From assembly GCF_003610735.1 (NCBI RefSeq), contig NZ_RAQM01000007.1, forward strand, positions 248,001 through 312,000: DNA of 64,000 bases, written 5' to 3'. Within the stretch, counting starts at the first letter, position 1. Each line of letters begins with the position of its first letter. The position numbers and the translations under genes were made by a program. Of the stretch, positions 9,021 through 18,235 are shown piece by piece. This DNA is from Tenacibaculum lutimaris (GTDB taxonomy: Bacteria > Bacteroidota > Bacteroidia > Flavobacteriales > Flavobacteriaceae). The notes beneath the pieces are model-generated. The model made no database searches. It worked only from the letters and a program-made list of their open reading frames with translations, and was not told where the DNA came from.

Positions 9021-9358
9021 TGGCGGTTAAACATACATCAAAAATCACATTTAAAGTAGGATTAGACGATAATAGAATTCCAGAAGAAATTACTTGGAAC
9101 GCAGAAGATGGAGGTATAAAAGACGAAGCTTCAAAAGCAATTATGCTATCTGTTTGGGATCATAAACAAAAAGATACGTTACGTATGGATTTATGGACTA
9201 AAGATATGCCTGTAGATGAAATGAAGCAGTTTTTTCATCAAACCTTAGTGTCTATGGCAAACTCTTTTGAAAGAGCTACAAACGATGAAAAAATGAGTGC
9301 AACCATGCGTGATTTTTGTGACTACTTTGCTGAAAAATTAGAATTAATTCAGAAATAA
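9020..9358 (+). CDS. gldC: Gliding motility protein GldC
   Basis: GldC is a 112-residue cytoplasmic protein with no signal peptide, found with GldB in gliding Bacteroidota. Its biochemical role is not established; mutants of F. johnsoniae glide poorly. The start overlaps the gldB stop, and the gene ends at a bidirectional terminator. The segment WNAEDGGIKDEASKAIMLSVWD is characteristic of the family. The protein is rich in acidic and polar residues, which fits a soluble accessory factor. Confidence 0.9.
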   Translation: MAVKHTSKITFKVGLDDNRIPEEITWNAEDGGIKDEASKAIMLSVWDHKQKDTLRMDLWTKDMPVDEMKQFFHQTLVSMANSFERATNDEKMSATMRDFCDYFAEKLELIQK

Positions 9359-9388
9359 AAAAAGCAGCTTTTAAAGCTGCTTTTTTTA
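9357..9388. terminator. Bidirectional terminator, gldC / folK-dNK
   Basis: A near-perfect palindrome, AAAAGCAGC/GCTGCTTTTTTT (9361-9387), lies between convergent genes and has A- and T-runs on either side. Confidence 0.85.
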
Positions 9389-10516
9389 TGCATTGTAGTT
9401 TTTTATCCTATTAATGATGGTTTCGTAATCTTCAAGGTTATTAACAAAATCTAAATCAGAAACGTCAACAATTAGAATGTTTAAATCAGGTTGTGTTTTG
9501 ATAAAGTTGCTATACCCATCATGGATTTTTTGTAAATAACTCGCTTCTATATTTTGCTCGTAATCACGCCCACGCTTTTTAATATTTTCTAGTAAGCGTT
9601 CTGTGTTTTGATATAAGTATACGTACAAATCAGGCTTTGTGATTTCTTTATACATTAAATCAAACATTTTTCTATACAACTTATATTCATCACTATGCAA
9701 AGTAACCTGTGCAAAAATGAGCGATTTAAAAATATAATAATCAGAAACAATAAAGTTTTTAAACAAATCAAATTGCGCTAAATCATCAGAAAGTTGTTGG
9801 TATCTATCTGCTAAGAAACTCATTTCTAAAGGAAAAGCAAAACGTTCATTGTCGTTATAAAACTTTGGTAAAAACGGATTATCAGCAAAACGTTCTAACA
9901 CAATTTTAGCGTTAAATTCATCAGACATCATATTGGCTAATGATGTTTTACCAGCACCAATATTTCCTTCTATAGCAATGTAGTTATACTTTTCAGTAAT
10001 AGGAATTGGTCGCTCAAGCTTCATGTCTAGCTTTGTGATTTCCGAAGTGTCAGAACAATTTTCTAAACAGATATATAAATGTTTTTTCTCTATTGGGTGA
10101 ATGACATTACGAGCAATTTCAACCAAAGGAACTAAGGCAAATTTACGCTCTAACATTCTAGGATGCGGAACTATTAAAGTTTTTGAAAAGATAATTTCAT
10201 CATCAAATAATAAAATATCTAAATCAATCAATCTATCAGAATATCCATCAGTGTCTTTTCTTGTTCTCCCTAATTCTTTTTCAATAGAAAGAAGTCTTAA
10301 AATTAATTGTTCAGGTGGTAAATACGTTGAAACCTTTATACAAGTATTATAAAAATTGTTACTGTTAAAACCCCAAGAAGCTGTTTCGTATACAGAAGCT
10401 ACTTTTAAAACCGCACCAATTTTATCCGCAATTAAATTAATTGCTTGTTGAATGTTTGTAAGCTTGTCCCCTTGATTGGTTCCTATAGAAATGTATGTGA
10501 TTCGTTGTATTTTCAT
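9386..10516 (-). CDS. folK: Fused HPPK (FolK) and deoxynucleoside kinase
   Basis: Two enzymes share one 376-residue chain. Residues 1-150 are 6-hydroxymethyl-7,8-dihydropterin pyrophosphokinase: SIGTNQGD near the start, the Mg2+-binding pair Asp98/Asp100 in DRLIDLDIL, and VPHPRMLERKFALVPL. It makes a folate precursor. Residues about 175-376 are a deoxynucleoside kinase: P-loop GNIGAGKT at 184-191 and the lid KRGRDYE. It phosphorylates salvaged deoxynucleosides. No in-frame stop or restart lies between the domains. A stand-alone paralogue of the kinase half lies at 18962-19576. The substrate base cannot be told from sequence. Confidence 0.92.
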   Translation of the reverse strand: MKIQRITYISIGTNQGDKLTNIQQAINLIADKIGAVLKVASVYETASWGFNSNNFYNTCIKVSTYLPPEQLILRLLSIEKELGRTRKDTDGYSDRLIDLDILLFDDEIIFSKTLIVPHPRMLERKFALVPLVEIARNVIHPIEKKHLYICLENCSDTSEITKLDMKLERPIPITEKYNYIAIEGNIGAGKTSLANMMSDEFNAKIVLERFADNPFLPKFYNDNERFAFPLEMSFLADRYQQLSDDLAQFDLFKNFIVSDYYIFKSLIFAQVTLHSDEYKLYRKMFDLMYKEITKPDLYVYLYQNTERLLENIKKRGRDYEQNIEASYLQKIHDGYSNFIKTQPDLNILIVDVSDLDFVNNLEDYETIINRIKNYNA

Positions 10517-10698
10517 GAGTAGAATGCAAAGAAAAATAAAACTTAAATAAGAAGTGCTAAAAAAATGGCTTTTTATTTAAATATTTTTTTCAAAAAAAGG
10601 TAGGGTGTTTTTGTGTTTAACTGTTTTATTATTGGATTTCTTTATAGAGTAAGATTTTTATATGATTATTGGGGAATGATCTAGAACAACTCTAAGTT

Positions 10699-10728
10699 AA
10701 AAGGCTGCCGTTATGGTAGCCTTTTTTT
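10699..10728. terminator. Hairpin with T-run in the folK-pnp gap
   Basis: AAAAGGCTGCC / GGTAGCCTTTTTTT (one G-T pair, loop GTTAT) has seven T on the plus strand but only four on the minus strand. No plus-strand gene precedes it. It may be a second terminator for pnp or the 3' end of an unrecognised plus-strand small RNA starting in 10560-10690. I see nothing else supportable between 10517 and 10698. Confidence 0.5.
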
Positions 10729-10757
10729 ATTGGAAACTTTAATAGAGGTGTATTAAA

Positions 10758-10790
10758 ACAAAAAGGTAACCAATTTGGTTACCTTTTTGT
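10758..10790 (-). terminator. Terminator after pnp
   Basis: GGTAACC (10765-10771) and GGTTACC (10777-10783) form a perfect stem with a 5-nt loop. T-runs occur on both strands, and it lies 19 bp after the pnp stop. Confidence 0.85.
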
Positions 10791-10808
10791 TTTATATAGA
10801 AAAGAATA

Positions 10809-13049
10809 TTATGATTCTTTTTTCTCTTCTCTAGGTCTTCTATCATCACGACGGTTATCGCGGTTGCGATTGTCACGACCTCCTCTGTTATCTTTGTTAT
10901 TGTCTCTAGGTGGTCTAGCAACGTAACCTTCTGGTTTAGGTAATATCGCTTTACGAGATACTTTCTCCTTGCGAGTTTTAGGATCAATTCCAAAGTATTT
11001 TACATCAATAATATCACCAATGTTTACTACATCAGTTACATTGTTTGTACGTTCCCAAGCTAACTCACTAACGTGTAATAATACTTCGTTTCCTGGAGCT
11101 TCAGTATATTCAACTACCGCACCAAAATCTAAGATTTTAATCACTTTTACTTCGTAAATAGAACCTTTTTCAGGTTTAAACATCATAGACTCAATACGAG
11201 CTATAACTTTATCTATACCTTCTTGGTTTGTTCCTAAAATTTCAACGATTCCTTCTTCAGTAACAGGATCTTCATTAATTACAATTGTAGTTTCTGTTTC
11301 TTTTTGTAACTCTTGAATGTGTTTTCCTTGTGGTCCGATAAACGCACCAATTAAATCGTTAGGAATAACTCTGTTCACCATTTTAGGAGCATGCGGCTTC
11401 ACATCTGCATTTGGAGTGGCAATAGTATCAGTTAATTTCTCTAAAATATGTAAACGACCATCACGAGCTTGTTTTAATGCTTTTACTAAGATTTCATAAG
11501 ATAATCCTTTAATCTTAATATCCATTTGACAAGCAGTAATACCATCAGCAGTACCAGTTACTTTAAAGTCCATATCACCTAAGTGATCTTCATCACCTAA
11601 AATATCAGATAATACAGCATAACGATCACCATCAGAAATTAATCCCATTGCAATACCTGAAACTGGTTTTTTCATTTGAACACCAGCATCCATTAATGCC
11701 ATAGTACCAGAACAAACAGTAGCCATTGAAGAAGAACCGTTAGATTCTAATACTTCAGAAACCACACGTACTGTGTAAGGACAATCTGCAGGAATCATTC
11801 CTTTTAAAGCTCTTTGAGCTAAGTTTCCGTGACCAATTTCACGACGAGAAGTTCCTCTTAAAGGACGTGCTTCACCAGTTGAAAAAGGAGGGAAGTTATA
11901 GTGTAAGTAGAATTTTTCTTCACCTTGTAATGTTGGAGAATCTACCATATTAGCATCTCTAGAGGTACCTAAAGTAACAGTAGCTAATGCCTGAGTTTCT
12001 CCACGTGTAAAGATTGATGAACCGTGAGTTCTTGGTAAATAATCAACCTCACACCAAATTGGTCTAATATCAGTAGTTGTACGTCCGTCTAAACGTAAAC
12101 CTTCATTTAAAGTTAAGTCTCTAACAGCTGCTTTATGTGCTTTACCAAAGTATTTTCCTACTAAATCTCCATACTCCTCTAATTCTTCTTCGGTAAACAT
12201 TGCGATAACTTCATCTTTTACTTCAGAAAAAGCTAAACCTCTTTCTTGTTTAGAAGTTCCTTTTTTAGCAATATCGTAACATTTTTGGTAAGTAGCTTCG
12301 TGAATTTTAGCAGCTAACTCTTCATTTTCAGCTTCTCCTTCATACTCACGAGTTTCTTTTTTACCAAATGCTTCAGCTAAAGCTACCTGAGCATCACACT
12401 GCACTTTAATAGCTTCGTGTGCTACACGGATTGCTTCTGCCATTTCTTCTTCAGAAACTTCATCCATTTCACCTTCAACCATGGCAACAAAGTCGTTAGA
12501 AGCTCCAACCATTAGGTCGATGTCAGCTTCTGCTAATTGAGTAGCGCTTGGGTTGATGATAAACTCACCGTTAATACGTGCAACACGTACTTCAGAAATA
12601 GGTGCTTCAAAAGGAATGTCTGATAACTGAATAGCTGCTGATGCTGCTAAACCAGCTAAGGCATCTGGCATAACTTCTTCGTCATGAGACATTAATTGAA
12701 TCATCACTTGGGTTTCTGCGTGATAATCTTTTGGGAATAGTGGACGTAATACACGGTCTACTAAACGCATTGTTAAAATTTCTTCGTTTGAAGGGCGTGC
12801 CTCACGCTTCATAAATCCACCAGGGTAACGACCCGCAGCGGCAAATTTTTCACGGTAATCTACCGTTAATGGTAAAAAGTCAATACCTGGGTTTGCAGTT
12901 CTTGCTGATACAACTGTTGCTAATAACATTGTATCTCCCATTCTTACAACAACAGAACCATCTGCTTGTTTTGCTAATTTTCCTGTTTCTAATGTGATGG
13001 TCCTTCCATCTCCAAGCTCTATTACTTGGTTAAATACTTTTGGAATCAT
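10809..13049 (-). CDS. pnp: Polyribonucleotide nucleotidyltransferase (PNPase)
   Basis: PNPase degrades RNA 3' to 5' by phosphorolysis and can add tails. The 746 residues hold two RNase PH domains (about 1-230 and 310-540) separated by a helical linker, a KH domain (about 560-620, with [12 protein letters not shown]) and an S1 domain (629-700). The [20 protein letters not shown] segment is the family's catalytic-core signature. The last 40 residues form a basic, disordered tail of RDNR and RGG-like units that probably adds RNA affinity. rpsO lies upstream on the same strand, the classical rpsO-pnp order, but a terminator sits between them. Confidence 0.97.
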   Translation of the reverse strand: MIPKVFNQVIELGDGRTITLETGKLAKQADGSVVVRMGDTMLLATVVSARTANPGIDFLPLTVDYREKFAAAGRYPGGFMKREARPSNEEILTMRLVDRVLRPLFPKDYHAETQVMIQLMSHDEEVMPDALAGLAASAAIQLSDIPFEAPISEVRVARINGEFIINPSATQLAEADIDLMVGASNDFVAMVEGEMDEVSEEEMAEAIRVAHEAIKVQCDAQVALAEAFGKKETREYEGEAENEELAAKIHEATYQKCYDIAKKGTSKQERGLAFSEVKDEVIAMFTEEELEEYGDLVGKYFGKAHKAAVRDLTLNEGLRLDGRTTTDIRPIWCEVDYLPRTHGSSIFTRGETQALATVTLGTSRDANMVDSPTLQGEEKFYLHYNFPPFSTGEARPLRGTSRREIGHGNLAQRALKGMIPADCPYTVRVVSEVLESNGSSSMATVCSGTMALMDAGVQMKKPVSGIAMGLISDGDRYAVLSDILGDEDHLGDMDFKVTGTADGITACQMDIKIKGLSYEILVKALKQARDGRLHILEKLTDTIATPNADVKPHAPKMVNRVIPNDLIGAFIGPQGKHIQELQKETETTIVINEDPVTEEGIVEILGTNQEGIDKVIARIESMMFKPEKGSIYEVKVIKILDFGAVVEYTEAPGNEVLLHVSELAWERTNNVTDVVNIGDIIDVKYFGIDPKTRKEKVSRKAILPKPEGYVARPPRDNNKDNRGGRDNRNRDNRRDDRRPREEKKES

Positions 13050-13192
13050 AAATTAATTCTTCTAAATTTTAATTCGTTTTTGTTTGTTGTTGTGTTGTTG
13101 TTGTTCCAATGGAAAATCAAAATTGTTGTTAATAATTTTGAACTTTTTATATATAAATTTCTGTTTGTTAGTCAGAAATACTTTTTGATGTA
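13050..13192 (-). promoter_or_regulatory. Long CAA-rich leader of pnp
   Basis: The 187-bp gap upstream of pnp reads on the minus strand as a G-poor leader containing a run of CAA units (plus-strand TTG/GTT repeats at about 13082-13116). It also holds a weak TTTCTG/CAGAAA stem-loop at about 13150-13172. CAA-repeat leaders stay unstructured, which suits ribosome or PNPase access. Autoregulation of pnp is known in E. coli by a different structure; here it is only a possibility. Confidence 0.35.
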
Positions 13193-13231
13193 AAATAAAA
13201 AAGAGGCACGTTTATAGAGCCTCTTTTTTTG
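13193..13231 (-). terminator. Terminator after rpsO
   Basis: AAGAGGC (13201-13207) and GCCTCTT (13219-13225) form a stem with an 11-nt loop. On the minus strand it is followed by six T, and it lies a few bases after the rpsO stop. Confidence 0.82.
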
Positions 13232-13236
13232 TAGAA

Positions 13237-13506
13237 TTATTTTCTAATTCCTAATTCTTTAATAATCGCACGATATCTGTTGATCTCTTTTTTCTTTAGA
13301 TAATCTAACAAACTTCTACGCTTACCTACCATTTTAACTAATGAACGCTCAGTGTTAAAATCTTTACGATTTCTTTTTAAGTGCTCAGTTAAGTGGTTAA
13401 TTCTGTGCGTAAATAACGCGATTTGTCCTTCTGCAGTACCAGTATCATTTGCTCCTTTACCGTGTTTTGCGAAGATTTGTTCTTTAACTTCTTTTGTTAA
13501 ATACAT
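13237..13506 (-). CDS. rpsO: 30S ribosomal protein S15
   Basis: S15 binds 16S rRNA early in 30S assembly. The 89 residues are full length, with the conserved GTAEGQIALFTHRINHLTEHLKRNRKD block and the C-terminal GKRRSLLDYLKKK...YRAIIKELGIRK segment that contacts rRNA helices 20-22. The start is the ATG at 13506. It is followed by its own terminator, so pnp probably depends mainly on its own promoter. Confidence 0.98.
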   Translation of the reverse strand: MYLTKEVKEQIFAKHGKGANDTGTAEGQIALFTHRINHLTEHLKRNRKDFNTERSLVKMVGKRRSLLDYLKKKEINRYRAIIKELGIRK

Positions 13507-13536
13507 GCCAATATTATTTAAATGATTATTATGTAC

Positions 13537-13567
13537 TCAATGCTATTACATTGAAGTTGCAAATGTA
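13537..13567 (-). promoter_or_regulatory. rpsO -7 element and leader hairpin
   Basis: On the minus strand TACATTTG (13567-13560) matches the -7 consensus. Just downstream the leader holds a TCAATG/CATTGA stem (13554-13549 with 13542-13537) and a 6-nt loop, about 30 nt before the rpsO ATG. S15 genes in several phyla carry autoregulatory leaders; this hairpin is a candidate but resembles no class I can name. Confidence 0.4.
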
Positions 13568-13617
13568 CAATTATTTTTTGAATGAAAACTATTCATGTAT
13601 ATTGAAAATGACAGAAA

Positions 13618-13648
13618 ACAAAAAAGCTAGCATTTGCTAGCTTTTTTG
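13618..13648 (-). terminator. Terminator after accD
   Basis: A palindromic stem, GCTAGCA-TT-TGCTAGC (13626-13641), sits between A6 and T6 runs directly after the accD stop. It works on either strand. Confidence 0.88.
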
Positions 13649-14506
13649 TTATGCTCTTACAGGTTGGTTTTGTATTAAATCTAAATATAAATTCACCTGT
13701 TTTTTTAAGTCTTTTCTTTCGTAAATCGCATCTAAGAAACCGTGTTCTAATAAGAATTCTGAACGTTGGAAACCTTCAGGTAAATCTTTACCCGTAGTAT
13801 CTTTTACTACACGAGGTCCTGCAAATCCAATTAAGGCATTTGGTTCAGCAATATTAATGTCTCCCAACATTGCAAAAGAAGCTGTTGTTCCTCCTGTAGT
13901 AGGATCTGTACATAATGAAATGTACGGGATTTTAGCTTCTGCTAATTGAGCTAGCTTTACAGAAGTTTTTGCTAATTGCATTAAAGAAATTAATGCTTCT
14001 TGCATACGTGCTCCTCCTGATTTTGAAATCATCAAGAAAGGAATTTTGTGTTCAAGTGAATAATCAATAGCGCGTGCTATTTTTTCACCTACAACACTAC
14101 CCATTGAACCACCAATAAAAGAGAAGTCCATTGCAGCAATTACTAAGTCTTTCCCGTTTGATTTACCAACAGCAGCACGTGCAGCATCTTTTAAACCTGT
14201 TTTCTTCTGAGCTGCTTTTAATTTTTCAGGATACTTTTTAGTGTCCTCAAATTTTAAAGGGTCTCTAGCAGATAATTTTGGTGCTATTTCTGTGAACTTA
14301 TTATCATCAAAAAATATTTCAAAATATTCTTTACTTCCTACACGTACATGGTATCCATCTTCTGGACTTACATATAGGTTCTTTTTAAGTTCATCTGTGT
14401 CAATTATCTTTCCACTTGGGGTTTTATACCACAAACCCTTTGGTGTGTCTTTCTTTTCTTCTGTTGGGGTTTGAATCCCTTTGTCTGTACGTTTAAACCA
14501 AGCCAT
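13649..14506 (-). CDS. accD: Acetyl-CoA carboxylase carboxyltransferase beta, zinc ribbon lost
   Basis: AccD, with AccA, transfers CO2 from carboxybiotin to acetyl-CoA to form malonyl-CoA for fatty acid synthesis. The crotonase-like core is intact ([44 protein letters not shown]). The N-terminal zinc ribbon normally reads CxxCG...CxxC. Here it is Y-K-Thr29-P-S-G with the second Cys deleted, then V-Ser47-P-E-Asp50-G, so all four cysteines are gone while the flanking LWYK...LKKNLYV...GYHVR frame is preserved. The 285-residue length is normal. It is the second case of this zinc loss in the window. Confidence 0.95.
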   Translation of the reverse strand: MAWFKRTDKGIQTPTEEKKDTPKGLWYKTPSGKIIDTDELKKNLYVSPEDGYHVRVGSKEYFEIFFDDNKFTEIAPKLSARDPLKFEDTKKYPEKLKAAQKKTGLKDAARAAVGKSNGKDLVIAAMDFSFIGGSMGSVVGEKIARAIDYSLEHKIPFLMISKSGGARMQEALISLMQLAKTSVKLAQLAEAKIPYISLCTDPTTGGTTASFAMLGDINIAEPNALIGFAGPRVVKDTTGKDLPEGFQRSEFLLEHGFLDAIYERKDLKKQVNLYLDLIQNQPVRA

Positions 14507-14557
14507 AATTTAGTTTTTTAATCTTTAGTTGTTTGGTTTTTCTTTTTCCAAAGAATT

Positions 14558-15616
14558 TTATAATGTATTTACATTATTTAAATCTTCAAAAGCCTGCTTT
14601 AATCTAGCTTTAAAAGTTTGTTCTCCTTCACGTAACCATTTACGAGGGTCGTAATGTTTTTTGTTAGGAACATCATCTCCTTCAGGGTTACCGATTTGAG
14701 ACTGCAAATATGCAGATTTTTCTTTCATATAATCACGAACACCTTCGGTGAACGCATATTGTAAATCAGTATCGATATTCATTTTTATAACTCCATATCC
14801 GATTGCTTCACGAATTTCTTCTAAAGTAGAACCTGATCCTCCGTGGAATACAAAGTCGATTGTATTGTGAGGAACGTTATACTTTTCTGAAATATACTCT
14901 TGAGAGTTCTTTAAGATTTTTGGAGTTAGTTTTACGTTTCCTGGTTTGTAAACTCCGTGCACATTTCCAAAAGCAGCAGCAATAGTAAATTGTGGGCTTA
15001 CTTTCATTAATTCTTCATAAGCGTAAGCTACTTCTTCAGGTTGTGTGTATAATTTAGATACATCTACATCAGAATTATCAACACCATCTTCTTCACCACC
15101 AGTAATTCCTAATTCAATTTCTAAAGTCATTCCCATTTTACTCATTCGTGCAAGGTACTCTTTACAAATTTCGATGTTTTCTTCTAAAGGTTCTTCACTT
15201 AAATCAATCATGTGAGAACTGTATAAAGGTTTTCCTGTTTCTTTATAAAATAGCTCACTAGCATCTAATAAACCATCAATCCAAGGTAATAATTTTTTAG
15301 CAGCGTGATCGGTATGTAAAATAACAGGAATTCCGTAAGCTTCTGCTAATAAATGTATATGTTTGGCACCTGCTACAGCACCTGCAATAGCAGCTTTTTC
15401 GTTTTCGTTTGATAAGCCTTTACCTGCATTGAATTGAGCACCTCCGTTAGAGAATTGAATGATTACAGGTGAGTTAAGTTCTTTAGCTGTTTCTAAAACA
15501 GTATTAATTGTGTTAGATCCTACAACATTAACAGCTGGTAGCGCAAAGTTTTTTTTCTTTGCTAATTCAAAAATTTCTTGAACTTCTTTTCCGGTGGCAA
15601 CCCCAGGTTTAATCAT
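14558..15616 (-). CDS. fbaA: Class II fructose-bisphosphate aldolase
   Basis: This zinc-dependent aldolase splits or forms fructose 1,6-bisphosphate in glycolysis and gluconeogenesis. At 352 residues it matches the E. coli FbaA type. Key features are HTDHAAKKLLPW with the catalytic Asp and zinc His, the GITGGEEDGVDNSD loop, a later zinc-site segment AAAFGNVHGVYKPGN, and the FHGGSGS phosphate-binding segment. A TAATTTTG -7 element lies at 15651-15644 on the minus strand. pckA, a gluconeogenic gene, lies elsewhere in the window. Confidence 0.96.
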   Translation of the reverse strand: MIKPGVATGKEVQEIFELAKKKNFALPAVNVVGSNTINTVLETAKELNSPVIIQFSNGGAQFNAGKGLSNENEKAAIAGAVAGAKHIHLLAEAYGIPVILHTDHAAKKLLPWIDGLLDASELFYKETGKPLYSSHMIDLSEEPLEENIEICKEYLARMSKMGMTLEIELGITGGEEDGVDNSDVDVSKLYTQPEEVAYAYEELMKVSPQFTIAAAFGNVHGVYKPGNVKLTPKILKNSQEYISEKYNVPHNTIDFVFHGGSGSTLEEIREAIGYGVIKMNIDTDLQYAFTEGVRDYMKEKSAYLQSQIGNPEGDDVPNKKHYDPRKWLREGEQTFKARLKQAFEDLNNVNTL

Positions 15617-15710
15617 CTTTTGTTTTTTATTAGTTGTGTGTTACAAAATTAGGGAACAAATCTACACTTTTTTTATAAGTTGCGATAAATTTTTGATAGA
15701 AAGTAGTTTA

Positions 15711-18164
15711 TTAAAAAGGGTAATTGATACCGATATTTAGTACTGAGTTAGTGAAATTAAAGTTTCTAAACCATCTATTACCAGTTAGGTAAGGTTCGTG
15801 TGCTTTGAAGCCTAAATCTAATCTAGCAATTAGAAATTTAAAGTCATAACGAAGCCCAAAACCAGCACCTACTGCAATATCTTCTATCGATTTAATTCCT
15901 TTAAATTTAGAAGGATCATCAACAAAACTAGAATTAGTAATGTCCCAAATATTTCCAGCATCAACAAACAAAGCTGATTTAAGAGAACCAAAGACATTAA
16001 AGCGGTATTCGAAACTAGTTAAAAACTTTAAACTTCCAATGTTATATTCTAACACAGGGCTTCTTGTACCAGGACCTAAATCATAGGTTCTCCAAGCTCT
16101 GATGTCATTAGAACCTCCAGCAAAGTAACTACGAGAGAAAGGAATGTCTGAATTGTCGTAAGTAAAAATAGCTCCAAGAAAAGTTCTGTGAGCAAGTACA
16201 TTATTGTCTCCTAAATCCCAGTATTTTTTATATTCAATATCCGTTTTAAAATATTGTGCTATGGGAATTTTAAATACTGTTTTTTGACCTAAAATATTTT
16301 TGTTCTTAGATAACAGTCCCATGAAGTTACCAGAGTTAGCAACCCTAATTTTCAAGAATGAAAAGCTAGCATCTTTAACACTTTCTTGATTGTTATATGT
16401 ATATCCATAAGCAATTTCAGGAATCAAAAAGTCAGAGGTTACAATATTATATCTGTTTGCAAGATTTAAAACGTTTTGAAATTCAATAGGATTTGAAGCA
16501 GCAAAATTAGCATCTGTAATAACATCTGATACAAAACTTATTATTTCGTTAGAGTTACTAGGTGTATTGTCAGGAAAAGTATATGAAGGGTTATAAATTT
16601 GAGCAACTTCAGCTAGTTTTTGATATTCTGAAACATAGATAGAAAAATAATTATCTACATTTAAATTTCTAATGTATTGCGTGTTTAGTATTTCTAGTTG
16701 AATAGATTTTTTAGCATCATAATCCCACTTGTAATCTATTCCAACAGAGATGTTTTGTTTGTCTAAACCAATGTTTTTTTGAATCGCTATACCTGAATAG
16801 AATTTAGTTCTAGGAAACATTTTTTTAGGAACTAGTTTATGTAGTCCGAAAGGAGCCATAAAACGAGGGACTTCTAAAGAAATGTCAGAACCTATTTCCC
16901 AACCAGGACCATTGTTTGAGTTAAAATAAGAACCAAAAGTTGAAAATTTAAAGATTTCTGCACCTTTAAAAGTATTCCTATTAGTTAAAGAGAATTTTAA
17001 AGAAACATCAAAATTACGAATATTTGAACGAGATAATTCAGATTCAAACCCTAAGGTATATTTTTCAATAGGAGTTAAAAAAATGTTAGCTTCTAGTTCA
17101 TTTTCACTCAATTCATCATATCTAATAGAAGTAGCTTTAAAGTTTTTTAAACCTCTTAAATGTAATCGGGTTAAATTTCTGAGAGAATCACTATAAACAG
17201 TATTCGGTTTTATAAAGATAGATTGAGATAAATATTTAGGATTGTATTTTAATTTGCGAAGAGCATAAAAGTCAATTCCGTGATAGTTTGTAGTATCTCT
17301 GTGTTTAGAATTACGTTTATTATAAGAGAAATCTGTATAAACATTAACTTTTTTAATTTTTTGAATTTGAAAAGGAATGGCTCTATCAGAGATGTTAATA
17401 TCTACGTCTGCTTTTTCATAGTTTTTGAGCGTATCAACATCAAAGGAAATGTAATTTTCATTAAAATGGTAAATACCTTTGTTTCTAAATAGTTTAACTA
17501 ATCGATTAGCTTCTTTTATAAAGTTGTTATCTTTATAATGATCTCCTGATTTTAAGTAGCTTTTATCTTTAGTCGATAGATATAGAGAGTCTAAAACAGG
17601 GGAAGTGATAAAAGTTTTAAGAGTATCTATAAGCGAAGGGTTTCCTTTGGTAATATGATAGCTAATTTCTCCTTTCTTTTTACCAATACTATCTTTTTTA
17701 GATGTAACTTTTGCTCTGAAATACCCCTCAGTTTGATAGTATGTTTTTAAGTTGTCTACTGTTCTTCGCGTTTTTTTATCGTCTATAATAACAGGAGCTT
17801 GCCCGCTAGTTAAAAACCAATTGTTGAAACCTATAAAAGTTTTAGCAACAGAAATACTTTGCTTTTCAGAAAAAACATCACTAATAAAATTATAGGTTTT
17901 TTGATGTTTTTTTCCCCATTCACTTGGTGTTTTTGGTGCTTCAGGATTTCCAAGATTGTAAAAATGTAACGATAAAGGCATTCCTAAAGCCTTAGCATTA
18001 GGACGTTGTATAAGTAATTCAGAAATGTTTTCACTCGAAGTTTTTACACTGTCAATATACACTGTGTTTTTTGCTAGTAATAATTCATTTTCTTTAACAT
18101 ATTTAATCGTGCTACACGAACTGAATAAGACTACTAATAAAAAGAAGAAAGAAAGTTTTTTCAT
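15711..18164 (-). CDS. tamL: TamL-type lipid-anchored BamA/TamA family protein
   Basis: This 817-residue Omp85-family outer-membrane protein has a lipoprotein signal (lipobox FSSC, lipidated Cys17), which ordinary TamA lacks. This lipidated form, TamL, is the Bacteroidota partner of TamB in envelope assembly. The first half contains POTRA-like domains, with K-rich and beta-rich segments such as TKGNPSLIDTLKTF. The second half is a 16-strand D15/Omp85 barrel with RSYFAGGSNDIRAWRTYDLGPG and the end FTNSVLNIGINYPF. No tamB is seen next to it; the divergent gene is an RNA methyltransferase. Confidence 0.85.
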   Translation of the reverse strand: MKKLSFFFLLVVLFSSCSTIKYVKENELLLAKNTVYIDSVKTSSENISELLIQRPNAKALGMPLSLHFYNLGNPEAPKTPSEWGKKHQKTYNFISDVFSEKQSISVAKTFIGFNNWFLTSGQAPVIIDDKKTRRTVDNLKTYYQTEGYFRAKVTSKKDSIGKKKGEISYHITKGNPSLIDTLKTFITSPVLDSLYLSTKDKSYLKSGDHYKDNNFIKEANRLVKLFRNKGIYHFNENYISFDVDTLKNYEKADVDINISDRAIPFQIQKIKKVNVYTDFSYNKRNSKHRDTTNYHGIDFYALRKLKYNPKYLSQSIFIKPNTVYSDSLRNLTRLHLRGLKNFKATSIRYDELSENELEANIFLTPIEKYTLGFESELSRSNIRNFDVSLKFSLTNRNTFKGAEIFKFSTFGSYFNSNNGPGWEIGSDISLEVPRFMAPFGLHKLVPKKMFPRTKFYSGIAIQKNIGLDKQNISVGIDYKWDYDAKKSIQLEILNTQYIRNLNVDNYFSIYVSEYQKLAEVAQIYNPSYTFPDNTPSNSNEIISFVSDVITDANFAASNPIEFQNVLNLANRYNIVTSDFLIPEIAYGYTYNNQESVKDASFSFLKIRVANSGNFMGLLSKNKNILGQKTVFKIPIAQYFKTDIEYKKYWDLGDNNVLAHRTFLGAIFTYDNSDIPFSRSYFAGGSNDIRAWRTYDLGPGTRSPVLEYNIGSLKFLTSFEYRFNVFGSLKSALFVDAGNIWDITNSSFVDDPSKFKGIKSIEDIAVGAGFGLRYDFKFLIARLDLGFKAHEPYLTGNRWFRNFNFTNSVLNIGINYPF

Positions 18165-18235
18165 TAACTTTACGCCTCGTATTAAGAATCAAAAATACTA
18201 TTTTTTAGTGGTTTTAGAGTGTTAAAAATAATTTA

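Noticed and set aside
10739..10993. 84-codon minus-strand ORF at the end of pnp
   Set aside because: Overlaps the pnp C-terminal tail out of frame and runs through its terminator; a shadow ORF.
13082..13116. TTG/GTT repeats as a CRISPR or phase-variable tract
   Set aside because: Irregular, short and outside coding sequence; better read as an unstructured CAA-rich mRNA leader.
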